DNA from: Tubulanus polymorphus
Lineage: Eukaryota; Nemertea; Palaeonemertea; Tubulaniformes; Tubulanidae
Assembly (NCBI RefSeq): GCF_964204645.1
Contig: NC_134026.1
Span: 14,596,450 to 14,660,449, forward strand
Direction: 5' to 3'
DNA length: 64,000 nt
This document shows, piece after piece, positions 42,742-51,502 of this stretch (positions are counted from its first letter, which is position 1; each line of letters opens with the position of its first letter). The position numbers were made by a program, and so were the translations under genes. Below the pieces are notes generated by a model, which worked only from the letters and a program-made list of their open reading frames with translations, searched no databases and was not told the DNA's origin.

Positions 42742-43064
42742 TTATATAACAAAAAATTAGTTGTGATGTTGCAACTAGAATGTAACTAGAATTCAACTAG
42801 ATTAACAAGTTAGTTGAAATATTGTTGTTTTTATTTATTTCTTGTTAAATCTAGTTGATTTTTGTTCCAACTACCAATAACTAGAATTCAACTAGAATGT
42901 AACTAAAAATATACTAGATTAACAAGCTAGTTAAAATATTGTTGAATTTTATTTGATTTTTTTTTCAAATACCAATAACTAGAATTCAACTAGATTGTAA
43001 CTAAATATGTAATAGATTAACAAACCTGTTGAATTTAAATAAATTCATATTTAAATGGGTGTTG
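42742..43064. repeat. AACTAG/CTAGTT tandem-like repeat region
   Basis: The gap between the ATPase and 196-aa genes is filled by irregular repeats of AACTAGAATTCAACTAG-type units with GTTGAAATATTGTT linkers. The same region occurs in the inner copy at 55482-55803. Conservation of a noncoding repeat at the same place in both copies suggests a function such as an origin, packaging signal or insulator. Confidence 0.75.
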
Positions 43065-43622
43065 TTATCTAAATAGTATTTTTGATCTTTTAATATTTTT
43101 CAATTTATCCAGTGGAATAATATCATTTTCCTCAAGTGCATTTTTCATCGATTTTCTATCTTTATTGTAGAATAAAACTAGAAATCTAATGTTTTCTCTA
43201 AAGTCTGTAACATTTGAATTATATTTTTGATTTAAAACCCAAGTTGTTATCCCAAAATGTCTACCAGAAAAAGCTAAATAACATAACTCACTTTCTCTAA
43301 CTTTTGAATCATGTAGATTAGCACAATCATCTATAATGAATAATGTATTTGATCCTTTATAAATATCTATTGCTATTTTAATACAATAATCTAAATTTTC
43401 TTTTACTGTTTTAGGATCTAATATAATAAATTTATTATTTTTAGTAATATTTCTATCATAAGTTTGATTAAATTCATATGTTGGACAAAATAATACTATA
43501 TTATCAAAATAGTTTTTATAAACAGTTTCTAATAAATTTAATATAAAATAAGTTTTTCCACAATTTGTTACGCCAGAAATTAACATATTATGAGGCTCAA
43601 ATATAAATAATTCCTTATTCAT
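43065..43622 (-). CDS. FtsK/HerA-type genome-packaging ATPase
   Basis: An intact 185-residue frame. Walker A is GVTNCGKTYF (residues about 17-26) and Walker B is TLFIIDDCAN (about 98-107). A conserved Gln after the FGITTWVLNQKYN stretch fits the sensor position of A32-like packaging ATPases. The size is typical of minimal Polinton/PRD1-type ATPases. It would pump DNA into the preformed capsid. The ATG follows the integrase gene with almost no gap (GTAAATG). The homologue at 54907-55481 is frameshifted. Confidence 0.9.
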   Translation of the reverse strand: MNKELFIFEPHNMLISGVTNCGKTYFILNLLETVYKNYFDNIVLFCPTYEFNQTYDRNITKNNKFIILDPKTVKENLDYCIKIAIDIYKGSNTLFIIDDCANLHDSKVRESELCYLAFSGRHFGITTWVLNQKYNSNVTDFRENIRFLVLFYNKDRKSMKNALEENDIIPLDKLKNIKRSKILFR

Positions 43623-44750
43623 TTACATATTTTTAATTTTACTTGATAATATCCATTCCTTGAATTTATCTGGCCATCCAACCCATTTTACTAAAGAATA
43701 TTTTTTTCTTTTAATAGTTTTTGTTTTTAATACTTTTTCAATTTTATATTCTTGTTCTAGATTTTCAGTAGTTAAACTTAATTCTTCTTCGTAAAAGTAG
43801 CCATCAACTTCTTCACCATCTAAATCTTCTAATTTATAGACATATGGTTTTGTTGTTATTACCTTTTTTATTTTATATATTTCCCTAGTAAAATTTCGAT
43901 CGTATCCTTTGTCAAATATCTTTTTATACTTAGAAATTCTAACATTTTGACCAATTTTAAATTTAGGTTCACCAAAATCATCTACAAGAAATGCTCCATA
44001 TAAATTATTCCAAACAATTTCAGCATTTTCAGGTTTTCTAGCATCAATAGGTTTCATTCCAATAGAAGAATGATAAGAATTATTATATCCTTCTATCAAT
44101 TTTGGTAAAACATCAATCCATTTAAAAGTATTATTTGCTGTAAAATATTTCCACATTCTTGTTCTTAATGTTCTATTAAATCGTTCAACAACTGCTGCTT
44201 TTTTATCCGATTTTGTTGAAAAATATTTAATATTATGATTATCTAAGAGTTCATGAACAAGTGAATTATCAAACTCTTTTCCGTCATCAAATTGTATTTT
44301 TTCTGGTTTTAGTTTATCATCCGAAAGAAATTTTCTTAAAACATTTGATGTTTGTACAGCATCTTTTCTATAAAGTGGGAAGCTCCATACATAACGACTA
44401 AAAATATCAATTATATTCAATAACCACCAATAATCATTATTATCTTTCTTACCATTTTTCATATCAATTAAATCTCCTTGCCACTGTTGATCTACATAAC
44501 TTACCATAGTTTTACGCGTTTTATATTTTCCAACAATTTTTTTATGTGTTGTGTATGTTGGTTGTTCTAACATAAATTCATTTATATCTTTATATTTAAC
44601 TAAATTTTGTGGGATTATCTTATCTAATTTATCTTGTTTTACTTGACGCCATATATTTTTGGTAGAAGAATAAGCAACCGAACTCTCAGGGTTGTAATAT
44701 AAATTTCTTAAATATTGTTCTTTAGTATTAGGAGTTTTTTTACCGCCCAT
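43623..44750 (-). CDS. Retroviral-type DDE integrase with chromodomain
   Basis: An intact 375-residue frame. The catalytic core shows QGDLIDM (first Asp), IQFDDGKEFDN (second Asp) and KKAAVVERFNRT (Glu). A chromodomain follows at about residues 330-375 (KRKKYSLVKWVGWPDKFKEW), which may direct insertion to particular chromatin. The N-terminal zinc-binding HHCC motif is not evident. This is the Polinton-type integrase that cuts and joins the ends bearing AG termini. Its start lies in GATATATAAATGG. It is the best-preserved integrase in the window. Confidence 0.92.
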   Translation of the reverse strand: MGGKKTPNTKEQYLRNLYYNPESSVAYSSTKNIWRQVKQDKLDKIIPQNLVKYKDINEFMLEQPTYTTHKKIVGKYKTRKTMVSYVDQQWQGDLIDMKNGKKDNNDYWWLLNIIDIFSRYVWSFPLYRKDAVQTSNVLRKFLSDDKLKPEKIQFDDGKEFDNSLVHELLDNHNIKYFSTKSDKKAAVVERFNRTLRTRMWKYFTANNTFKWIDVLPKLIEGYNNSYHSSIGMKPIDARKPENAEIVWNNLYGAFLVDDFGEPKFKIGQNVRISKYKKIFDKGYDRNFTREIYKIKKVITTKPYVYKLEDLDGEEVDGYFYEEELSLTTENLEQEYKIEKVLKTKTIKRKKYSLVKWVGWPDKFKEWILSSKIKNM

Positions 44751-44780
44751 TTATATATCGTTAATTTTAACTTTATATTT

Positions 44781-44957
44781 CTAATATTGAATACTATCTA
44801 ATTGTGAATTTACAATATTTAATTGTGCGTCAGATATAATATAAATGTGCATTTTGAAATTTTTGTCTCCTCTTTTCTTTGTCATGAATAATTGTATTCC
44901 ATCTTTTGTGTTCTGTAGTTTTTTCCCAGAACCATGTAATGAATTATCCTCTGTTGT
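44781..44957 (-). pseudogene. C-terminal fragment of the outer copy's major capsid protein
   Basis: The minus-strand frame matches the last ~58 residues of the MCP at 52790-54037 and precedes the integrase in the same order. At 44958 it is replaced by PLE sequence; the rest of the gene is missing. Confidence 0.9.
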
Positions 44958-45026
44958 TGAGGAGAGAATCCCACAATGATAATAAAAAGTCCGAAAATGA
45001 AACTTTGAGATAGTAGTTTATTCAAC

Positions 45027-45057
45027 GTTTCGACTATATCCTAATAGTCATCTTCAG
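45027..45057 (-). ncRNA. Hammerhead-ribozyme-like motif, PLE unit 1
   Basis: CTGAAGA, perfect 6-bp stem II (GACTAT/ATAGTC, loop TAGGAT), then CGAAAC on the minus strand, about 320 bp downstream of the ORF. The core bases are intact. PLE pseudo-LTRs are known to hold such minimal ribozymes, thought to process tandem transcripts. Confidence 0.65.
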
Positions 45058-45372
45058 GAATAATGAGATACTACAGAAATTATGAGATATATATACAATC
45101 CAGAGACAAAGAGACTAATTCAAGTAATCAGAGATGATACAAACTAAAGGAAAATTAACGTAGAAACAGTTACACGCTAAAATAGATTAAAGGGAAGCAA
45201 ACTAAGGGGTGATTATAAACAACAATAGTGAGTATAAATATAAATGAAACTTAAAGTCAGTAGTAAAAAGAAAGACAAACTAAGGGGCACTTAAATTAAA
45301 ACAAAGGTGAATACAAGTTAAGTCAGAGACGAAATTGATGAGAGAACAAATAACAAATAATCAAAGGGGAAA

Positions 45373-47781
45373 TCAAGTGTTGAGTTTAACCAGTTTACAG
45401 AGGAATTTTGATATAAGTTTATTATGGGGTGAAAAACCATTATTAAGGTTTACAACGTTGTTCGAATTTTCAATAATTAATGCAGATTCCAAAATATGTC
45501 TTCTAGTTTTATCGCTGCAAGGGTAAACTAATTCAGCATTAGCAAAATCAAAATTGTGTGAAGTCTGAAAAACATGACTAGCAACTCCGCTTTCAAGTTT
45601 AAAGTTTTTTACATCTAATTTATGCTCTTTTATGCGTTGATTAAGATTCCGACCTGTTTCTCCTATATATACTTTGTCGCAAACTTTACAAGGTATTTTA
45701 TAAATTCCACAGTTTAGGGATTCGGTTTTCGGTTTGTTGTTAATCAATATGTTACTAAGTTTATTATTGTATTTAAAGATGAGTTGTTTATTTAGTGACC
45801 GAAGAGAAACTTTAGAATTCTCGAGGAAAGGTACATACGGTACAATGATAGGCTGTTTATCGGTAGCCAACGTAGGAGTTCTAAGGTTGTTATTTCTAAA
45901 ATGCGTAGTACGAGCTTTAAGTAGAGCTTTTTTCAATAGGAAATCGGGGTAGGCAAGTTTTTTGAGAGATTGGTTAATATGGTGAATTTCATCGGGTAGA
46001 AATGAGGGGTCGCAAATTCTCAAAGCGCGAAGAAATAATCCTTGAGCTAAACCGAGTTTAATATCCGGAGAAGTAAAAGAGAAGTAATGGAGGTAGGATT
46101 CAGTGTTGGTAGGTTTCCTATAAACCGCGAATTTCAAAAAGGATCCACAGTTAAAAATCAAAACATCCAGAAAAGGTATTTTACTATTAGATTCCCATTC
46201 ATACGTAAAAGCCAGAGACGGGTAAAGGGAGTTTAAATATATAAGAAAGTTATCAACATTGAAGTCAAAGGGAACCAAAGCCAGAACATCGTCAACATAT
46301 CTGAGCCAGATTTTAGGGTGAATATCAGTGTAAAGAGGCAATATTTCAGATTCAACATGTTCTAGGAATAAATTAGCTAGAATAGGACTTAGAGGATTTC
46401 CCATAGCGATACCGAATGTCTGTTCGTAAAAACAATTGTTGAATTCAAAAAAGGAGTCCGTCGTACAAATAGAGATAAGGTCGATGATACAATCCGTAGG
46501 AATGCCGAAGTTAATGTTAAGTGATGGTAATCTGCGTTTTAAGAAATCAAGAGTAGGTCCAAGAGGAACATTGGTAAAAAGGGAAGTAACATCAAATGAT
46601 ATAAATTTGTCGTTGCCAGGGATAATATTCTTAATACGTTCAAGTAAGTGTTGATTATGGCGAAGGTGCGACGGAGAGAACGAACCGAGCACCGGAGATA
46701 ACTGTTTCGCGAGAAATTTAGATAACCGGTATGTAGGAGAATTACAATTGGAGACTATAGGGCGCAGTGGAACATTATCTTTATGAATTTTAGGCAATCC
46801 ATAGATATATGGTAAAGAGGGAAGACGTGAATGGAACTTATTCAGAGTTTCTTTAGCGGAGGGGAAACGTTTAATAATATCCGAAAGACTTCTGTTGAAA
46901 TTAGCTTGCATACGAGGAAGAGGATTCGATTTAAGTTTCTTATAAACACCAGGATTATCCAAGAGAGATTGCATTTTAACATTATAATTATCCAGATCTA
47001 AAATCACAATCTTGCCACCTTTATCAGCCTTAGATATTTTAATAGTCTTTAACTTCCGTAGTTCTTGGAGGGCGAGCCGAAATCGACGAGGTAGATATTC
47101 AAAAAGGTTCCTGTTGAGTTGATCGCATATAGCCTGTAGATTCATGAATATAAAGTTATAGTCCAAACTGTTCGGAGATGATTTGCGATATTCCAATTGG
47201 GTGACAAAGTCTAAAACATGTTTATCTTGATGAGGAAGAGAAAAATTCAAACCGTAGCCGAGAAGTTGACACTGAGTAGAAGATAACGTGGTTGAAGACA
47301 AATTTACTATGTTTTTGGTGTTGCTAAATCTAGTCCAAGGGCTGGAATCAATGAGTTTATTCAGTTGGTTGGTAAGATCCACGGACTTTCTGTGCTGATG
47401 ATATTTTCCAGAGCCTTGAACAATAGTGGAGAGCGATTTCCAGAGGAATAGGTCCGGTACGTGTGACTTCAAATAATTTTGAGATTGACGGAATTTGTAG
47501 AACTGATAGTTACAGTCTTCCTTAGCACGATCTATAGCGAATTTGAGTTGCTTGTTAGCTTCGGGTGGAAACGCAGAGCTGGAGTCGTATTTCCAAATCC
47601 AAGAAAGTGATCGCGGAACCACTTTTTCGGCATAACACTCCTGAAGGAACTTGACTTTACTTTTAGCAGTCCTGGATTTGATATAGCATTTCTCATAATT
47701 TCGGAAGCTAGCGATGAGGTACGGGAACGTGAAGAAGAAGAATTTTAATACGATATTTCGATCCGTGGGTAGCATGATCAC
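45373..47781 (-). CDS. PLE reverse transcriptase + GIY-YIG endonuclease, intact
   Basis: An 802-residue frame. A basic N-terminal region is followed by RT with KADKGGKIVILDLDNYNVK, YIYGLPKIHKDNVPLRPIV, FISFDVTSLFTNVP, GIAMGNPLSPILAN, the catalytic LRYVDDVLALV and IPFLDVLIFN. The C-terminal GIY-YIG nuclease (about residues 690-790) has CGIYKIPCKVCDKVYIGETG with the expected Tyr pair, then NLNQRIKEHK and a later ESA. The protein nicks DNA and primes reverse transcription there. No stop or frameshift interrupts it, unlike every other retroelement here, so it is probably young. Confidence 0.95.
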   Translation of the reverse strand: MIMLPTDRNIVLKFFFFTFPYLIASFRNYEKCYIKSRTAKSKVKFLQECYAEKVVPRSLSWIWKYDSSSAFPPEANKQLKFAIDRAKEDCNYQFYKFRQSQNYLKSHVPDLFLWKSLSTIVQGSGKYHQHRKSVDLTNQLNKLIDSSPWTRFSNTKNIVNLSSTTLSSTQCQLLGYGLNFSLPHQDKHVLDFVTQLEYRKSSPNSLDYNFIFMNLQAICDQLNRNLFEYLPRRFRLALQELRKLKTIKISKADKGGKIVILDLDNYNVKMQSLLDNPGVYKKLKSNPLPRMQANFNRSLSDIIKRFPSAKETLNKFHSRLPSLPYIYGLPKIHKDNVPLRPIVSNCNSPTYRLSKFLAKQLSPVLGSFSPSHLRHNQHLLERIKNIIPGNDKFISFDVTSLFTNVPLGPTLDFLKRRLPSLNINFGIPTDCIIDLISICTTDSFFEFNNCFYEQTFGIAMGNPLSPILANLFLEHVESEILPLYTDIHPKIWLRYVDDVLALVPFDFNVDNFLIYLNSLYPSLAFTYEWESNSKIPFLDVLIFNCGSFLKFAVYRKPTNTESYLHYFSFTSPDIKLGLAQGLFLRALRICDPSFLPDEIHHINQSLKKLAYPDFLLKKALLKARTTHFRNNNLRTPTLATDKQPIIVPYVPFLENSKVSLRSLNKQLIFKYNNKLSNILINNKPKTESLNCGIYKIPCKVCDKVYIGETGRNLNQRIKEHKLDVKNFKLESGVASHVFQTSHNFDFANAELVYPCSDKTRRHILESALIIENSNNVVNLNNGFSPHNKLISKFLCKLVKLNT

Positions 47782-47883
47782 GATAGGTAAAACACAATAT
47801 CCGTGTTGACGCGATGAGGAGAGAATCCCACAATGATAATAAAAAGTCCGAAAATGAAACTTTGAGATAGTAGTTTATTCAAC

Positions 47884-47914
47884 GTTTCGACTATATCCTA
47901 ATAGTCATCTTCAG
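47884..47914 (-). ncRNA. Hammerhead-ribozyme-like motif, PLE unit 2
   Basis: Same core and stem as 45027-45057, exactly one repeat length away. On the minus strand it lies upstream of the unit 1 ORF, so tandem transcripts would contain two copies. Confidence 0.65.
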
Positions 47915-48229
47915 GAATAATGAGATACTACAGAAATTATGAGATATATATACAATCCAGAGACAAAGAGACTAATTCAAGTAATCAGAGATGATACAAA
48001 CTAAAGGAAAATTAACGTAGAAACAGTTACACGCTAAAATAGATTAAAGGGAAGCAAACTAAGGGGTGATTATAAACAACAATAGTGAGTATAAATATAA
48101 ATGAAACTTAAAGTCAGTAGTAAAAAGAAAGACAAACTAAGGGGCACTTAAATTAAAACAAAGGTGAATACAAGTTAAGTCAGAGACGAAATTGATGAGA
48201 GAACAAATAACAAATAATCAAAGGGGAAA

Positions 48230-49510
48230 TCAAGTGTTGAGTTTAACCAGTTTACAGAGGAATTTTGATATAAGTTTATTATGGGGTGAAAAACCATTAT
48301 TAAGGTTTACAACGTTGTTCGAATTTTCAATAATTAATGCAGATTCCAAAATATGTCTTCTAGTTTTATCGCTGCAAGGGTAAACTAATTCAGCATTAGC
48401 AAAATCAAAATTGTGTGAAGTCTGAAAAACATGACTAGCAACTCCGCTTTCAGGTTTAAAGTTTTTTACATCTAATTTATGCTCTTTTATGCGTTGATTA
48501 AGATTCCGACCTGTTTCTCCTATATATACTTTGTCGCAAACTTTACAAGGTATTTTATAAATTCCACAGTTTAGGGATTCGGTTTTCGGTTTGTTGTTAA
48601 TCAATATGTTACTAAGTTTATTATTGTATTTAAAGATGAGTTGTTTATTTAGTGACCGAAGAGAAACTTTAGAATTCTCGAGGAAAGGTACATACGGTAC
48701 AATGATAGGCTGTTTATCGGTAGCCAACGTAGGAGTTCTAAGGTTGTTATTTCTAAAATGCGTAGTACGAGCTTTAAGTAGAGCTTTTTTCAATAGGAAA
48801 TCGGGGTAAAAGAGAAGTAATGGAGGTAGGATTCAGCGTTGGTAGGTTTCCTATAAACCGCGAATTTCAAAAAGGATCCACAGTTAAAAATCAAAACATC
48901 CAGAAAAGGTATTTTACTATTAGATTCCCATTCATACGTAAAAGCCAGAGACGGGTAAAGGGAGTTTAAATATATAAGAAAGTTATCAACATTGAAGTCA
49001 AAGGGAACCAAAGCCAGAACATCGTCAACATATCTGAGCCAGATTTTAGGGTGAATATCAGTGTAAAGAGGCAATATTTCAGATTCAACATGTTCTAGGA
49101 ATAAATTAGCTAGAATAGGACTTAGAGGATTTCCCATAGCGATACCGAATGTCTGCTCGTAAAAACAATTGTTGAATTCAAAAAAGGAGTCCGTCGTACA
49201 AATAGAGATAAGGTCGATGATACAATCCGTAGGAATGCCGAAGTTAATGTTAAGTGATGGTAATCTGCGTTTTAAGAAATCAAGAGTAGGTCCAAGAGGA
49301 ACATTGGTAAAAAGGGAAGTAACATCAAATGATATAAATTTGTCGTTGCCAGGGATAATATTCTTAATACGTTCAAGTAAGTGTTGATTATGGCGAAGGT
49401 GCGACGGAGAGAACGAACCGAGCACCGGAGATAACTGTTTCGCGAGAAATTTAGATAACCGGTATGTAGGAGAATTACAATTGGAGACTATAGGGCGCAG
49501 TGGAACATTA
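48230..49510 (-). pseudogene. PLE unit 2 protein, 5'-truncated and deleted
   Basis: Frames 49569-48790 and 48793-48230 match the C-terminal half of the 802-aa protein. The 124-bp deletion removes the region after YLHYFSFT and shifts the frame before the GIY-YIG domain. The RT start is missing. Confidence 0.9.
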
Positions 49511-49587
49511 GTCGAAACGTTGAATAAACTACTATCTCGAAGTTTCATTTTCGGACTTTTTATTATCATTGTGGGATTCTCTCCTCA
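49510..49587 (+). repeat. Inverted PLE pseudo-LTR fragment
   Basis: Plus-strand AGTCGAAACGTTGAATAAAC through to TCTCTCCTCA is the inverse of the pseudo-LTR at 44958-45040. A short inverted terminal piece like this is common at the 5' end of PLE insertions. Confidence 0.85.
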
Positions 49588-49624
49588 GTTATTGTTATAT
49601 TTGTTGCTTATAAGTTTACTAATT
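49588..49624 (+). pseudogene. C-terminal end of the two-TM small protein
   Basis: Encodes VIVIFVAYKFTN and a stop, matching 33145-33184. Everything upstream is replaced by the PLE. Confidence 0.75.
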
Positions 49625-49646
49625 AGTAATTTTTTTTGCTAAATAA

Positions 49647-50072
49647 ATGGATGATAATATTGATATTATTCCTCATGATATAAATAAAACTAAATTAAAA
49701 ATATATTTAGAAAAACAAATATTAGAATTTGAAAGTGATTTAAAGATAAAAAAGAAAAAATATTTAAAAAGTAAAATTATATATTATCTTATTATTAGTG
49801 GTTCGGTTACAATTAGTTCTGTAATAACATTTCTAGCAATATTCAGTCCATTAACACCTTTAGCTATATTATTTGGTGTATTAGGATTAAGTTCAAGTGT
49901 TTTAACTGGTATAAGTTCAAAATTAAATATAAAAAGTAATAAAGAAAAAATTAAAACTAATATAAAAGAAATTAATAAATTGAAGAATACACTAGATTAT
50001 ATAATAAGTTCAAATGGTCATATAACAGTTGAAGAACAAGATAACTTATTAAAAGAATTAATAAATTATTAA
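49647..50072 (+). CDS. 141-aa membrane-hairpin protein, intact
   Basis: Close homologue of 33204-33623. It has an N-terminal coiled coil (YLEKQILEFESDLKIKKKKY), a hydrophobic hairpin at residues about 46-95 (IIYYLIISGSVTISSVITFL, PLTPLAILFGVLGLSSSVL) and a charged C-terminal helix. It starts in TTTTTTTT-GCTAAATAAATGG, and the next gene follows after 16 bases. Being intact in both copies suggests selection while active. Function unknown; a membrane role is inferred. Confidence 0.8.
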   Translation: MDDNIDIIPHDINKTKLKIYLEKQILEFESDLKIKKKKYLKSKIIYYLIISGSVTISSVITFLAIFSPLTPLAILFGVLGLSSSVLTGISSKLNIKSNKEKIKTNIKEINKLKNTLDYIISSNGHITVEEQDNLLKELINY

Positions 50073-50088
50073 TTTTTTAATTATATAA

Positions 50089-51486
50089 ATGGTAGATAGT
50101 TTTCCAAAAGCTTTCCAATATAATAAATCAATTAAATATATTCCAGCAATAGATTTTAATAAAGATATTACATATAGAAATGAAGTTTTAGATTCATTAA
50201 TTGATTTATATATTTATGTTACTGAAAGTAATAATTTTCATGTAAAGATGGAAAATATATTCAATGTTTATGAAATTAATTTTGAAAAAGAATTAAGTAA
50301 AGCAAAATTATGGATGTTAAAATCAAATATGCAATTCTGGCAAAACCAATTAAATTTTGCTGTTTATTGCGCAACAACAGGGTGCAGAATAAGTTGGAAT
50401 GATCATTTAAATAAACCAAGTTTACCATTAATATTATCACTCTTTAGATTTCATACATACTTTCAAATAAGATTAATATTAAATGAATTAGAGTGTCCTT
50501 TACCAGGGTCTAGATATTGTAAAGAATTAGATAATAACATTAATTTATCAAAGTATTATAAAATATGTAATGAATTTAATATAGATATAAATAATTCTGA
50601 TTTTAGATCAAAGATGGGAACAATTACAGGGGGAGATTTATCTAAAGTAGAGAAAGCTTTGGATGCAATGAATAATTCATCATTTCCAATCGGAGGTTTT
50701 GCTGTCCCTTATACTAAAAAATATAGAAAAGAAATAAAAAATACTAACTCAAAAACGTTTAAATGGAATGAAATACCAAAATATTATATTTATATCAAAC
50801 AACAACAAAATAATGATGGTTGGGTTAATTTTATTTTAGAAAATAGTGAAGGTTTTACTAAAGCTGGTATACAAAGAATAAATCAATCTATTAGAACTTA
50901 TTTGATATGTATTCTAGGATCACAGGTTGAAACAAGATCCCCAATAATTGGAAATTTAAATACATCATTTGATACACAGAAACAATTCAAAGTATTATTT
51001 GAAGATTCAATTCATAATGATAAAAATAGATCGATTCCAGAAAACATTGTAAGATATCAAAATTATTTAGATAAATCTCATGTAAGACTAAATTATTGTA
51101 TAGGCCCTAATCTATTAATTATTTCTAATGATTTAGTATTAAAGATGGGAAATATAATTGGTTATGATAATCTAATTAAAACTGCAACAATAAATAATTC
51201 ATTTGAATTAAATGATATAAATAAAAAGATTATTACTGCTCCAAAATTAATGGAAGGTGAACAAAATAAAAAACATATTCAATCAACAGAAACTAAAACT
51301 AAGAATATTAAATTGCATAATGATTCTAAAATAAAAGATTACAATACATCAGAAAATATTAGAACTGATAATATTCAACATGAAATAATTAAAACTTATA
51401 ATGATAATAAATCCCATGAAAATACTAAATTAGCTTTAACTTGTATAGGAATTGTTATAGGAGGAATATTATATTTTAAATTTTAA
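50089..51486 (+). CDS. 465-aa tail-anchored protein, intact
   Basis: The central region has conserved-looking Cys/Trp/His signatures (FAVYCATTGCRISWNDHL, SLFRFHTYFQIRLIL, LECPLPGSRYC) and ESAGF-like FILENSEGFTKAGIQRINQ. The C-terminus ends in one TM segment (LALTCIGIVIGGILYF) directly before the stop, so it is a tail-anchored protein. I recall similar unnamed proteins in cnidarian and mollusc genomes but know no function. It lies just upstream of the coiled-coil and MCP genes, so a structural or vertex role is possible. Starts in TTTTTT-AATTATATAAATGG. Confidence 0.8.
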   Translation: MVDSFPKAFQYNKSIKYIPAIDFNKDITYRNEVLDSLIDLYIYVTESNNFHVKMENIFNVYEINFEKELSKAKLWMLKSNMQFWQNQLNFAVYCATTGCRISWNDHLNKPSLPLILSLFRFHTYFQIRLILNELECPLPGSRYCKELDNNINLSKYYKICNEFNIDINNSDFRSKMGTITGGDLSKVEKALDAMNNSSFPIGGFAVPYTKKYRKEIKNTNSKTFKWNEIPKYYIYIKQQQNNDGWVNFILENSEGFTKAGIQRINQSIRTYLICILGSQVETRSPIIGNLNTSFDTQKQFKVLFEDSIHNDKNRSIPENIVRYQNYLDKSHVRLNYCIGPNLLIISNDLVLKMGNIIGYDNLIKTATINNSFELNDINKKIITAPKLMEGEQNKKHIQSTETKTKNIKLHNDSKIKDYNTSENIRTDNIQHEIIKTYNDNKSHENTKLALTCIGIVIGGILYFKF

Positions 51487-51502
51487 TTTTTTTATTATAT
51501 AA

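Larger units (their letters stand above)
44958..47814 (-). mobile_element. Penelope-like element, unit 1 (complete, intact ORF)
   Basis: The unit begins TGAGGAGAGAATCCCACAAT and is repeated directly after 2857 bp (47815), giving the tandem arrangement typical of PLEs with pseudo-LTRs. It carries one uninterrupted 802-codon ORF and a hammerhead-like motif. It sits at the junction between the outer Polinton (MCP end, minus strand) and the inner Polinton (plus strand). Confidence 0.92.
47815..49510 (-). mobile_element. Penelope-like element, unit 2 (truncated, tandem)
   Basis: Nearly identical to unit 1 from its pseudo-LTR into the RT, with a handful of substitutions and one 124-bp deletion (near 48810). 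It stops within the RT at 49510. Confidence 0.92.

Noticed and set aside
42742-43064. CTAGTT repeats as a CRISPR array
   Set aside because: Repeats are short, overlapping and irregular with no unique spacers, and the sequence is a eukaryotic virus-like element.
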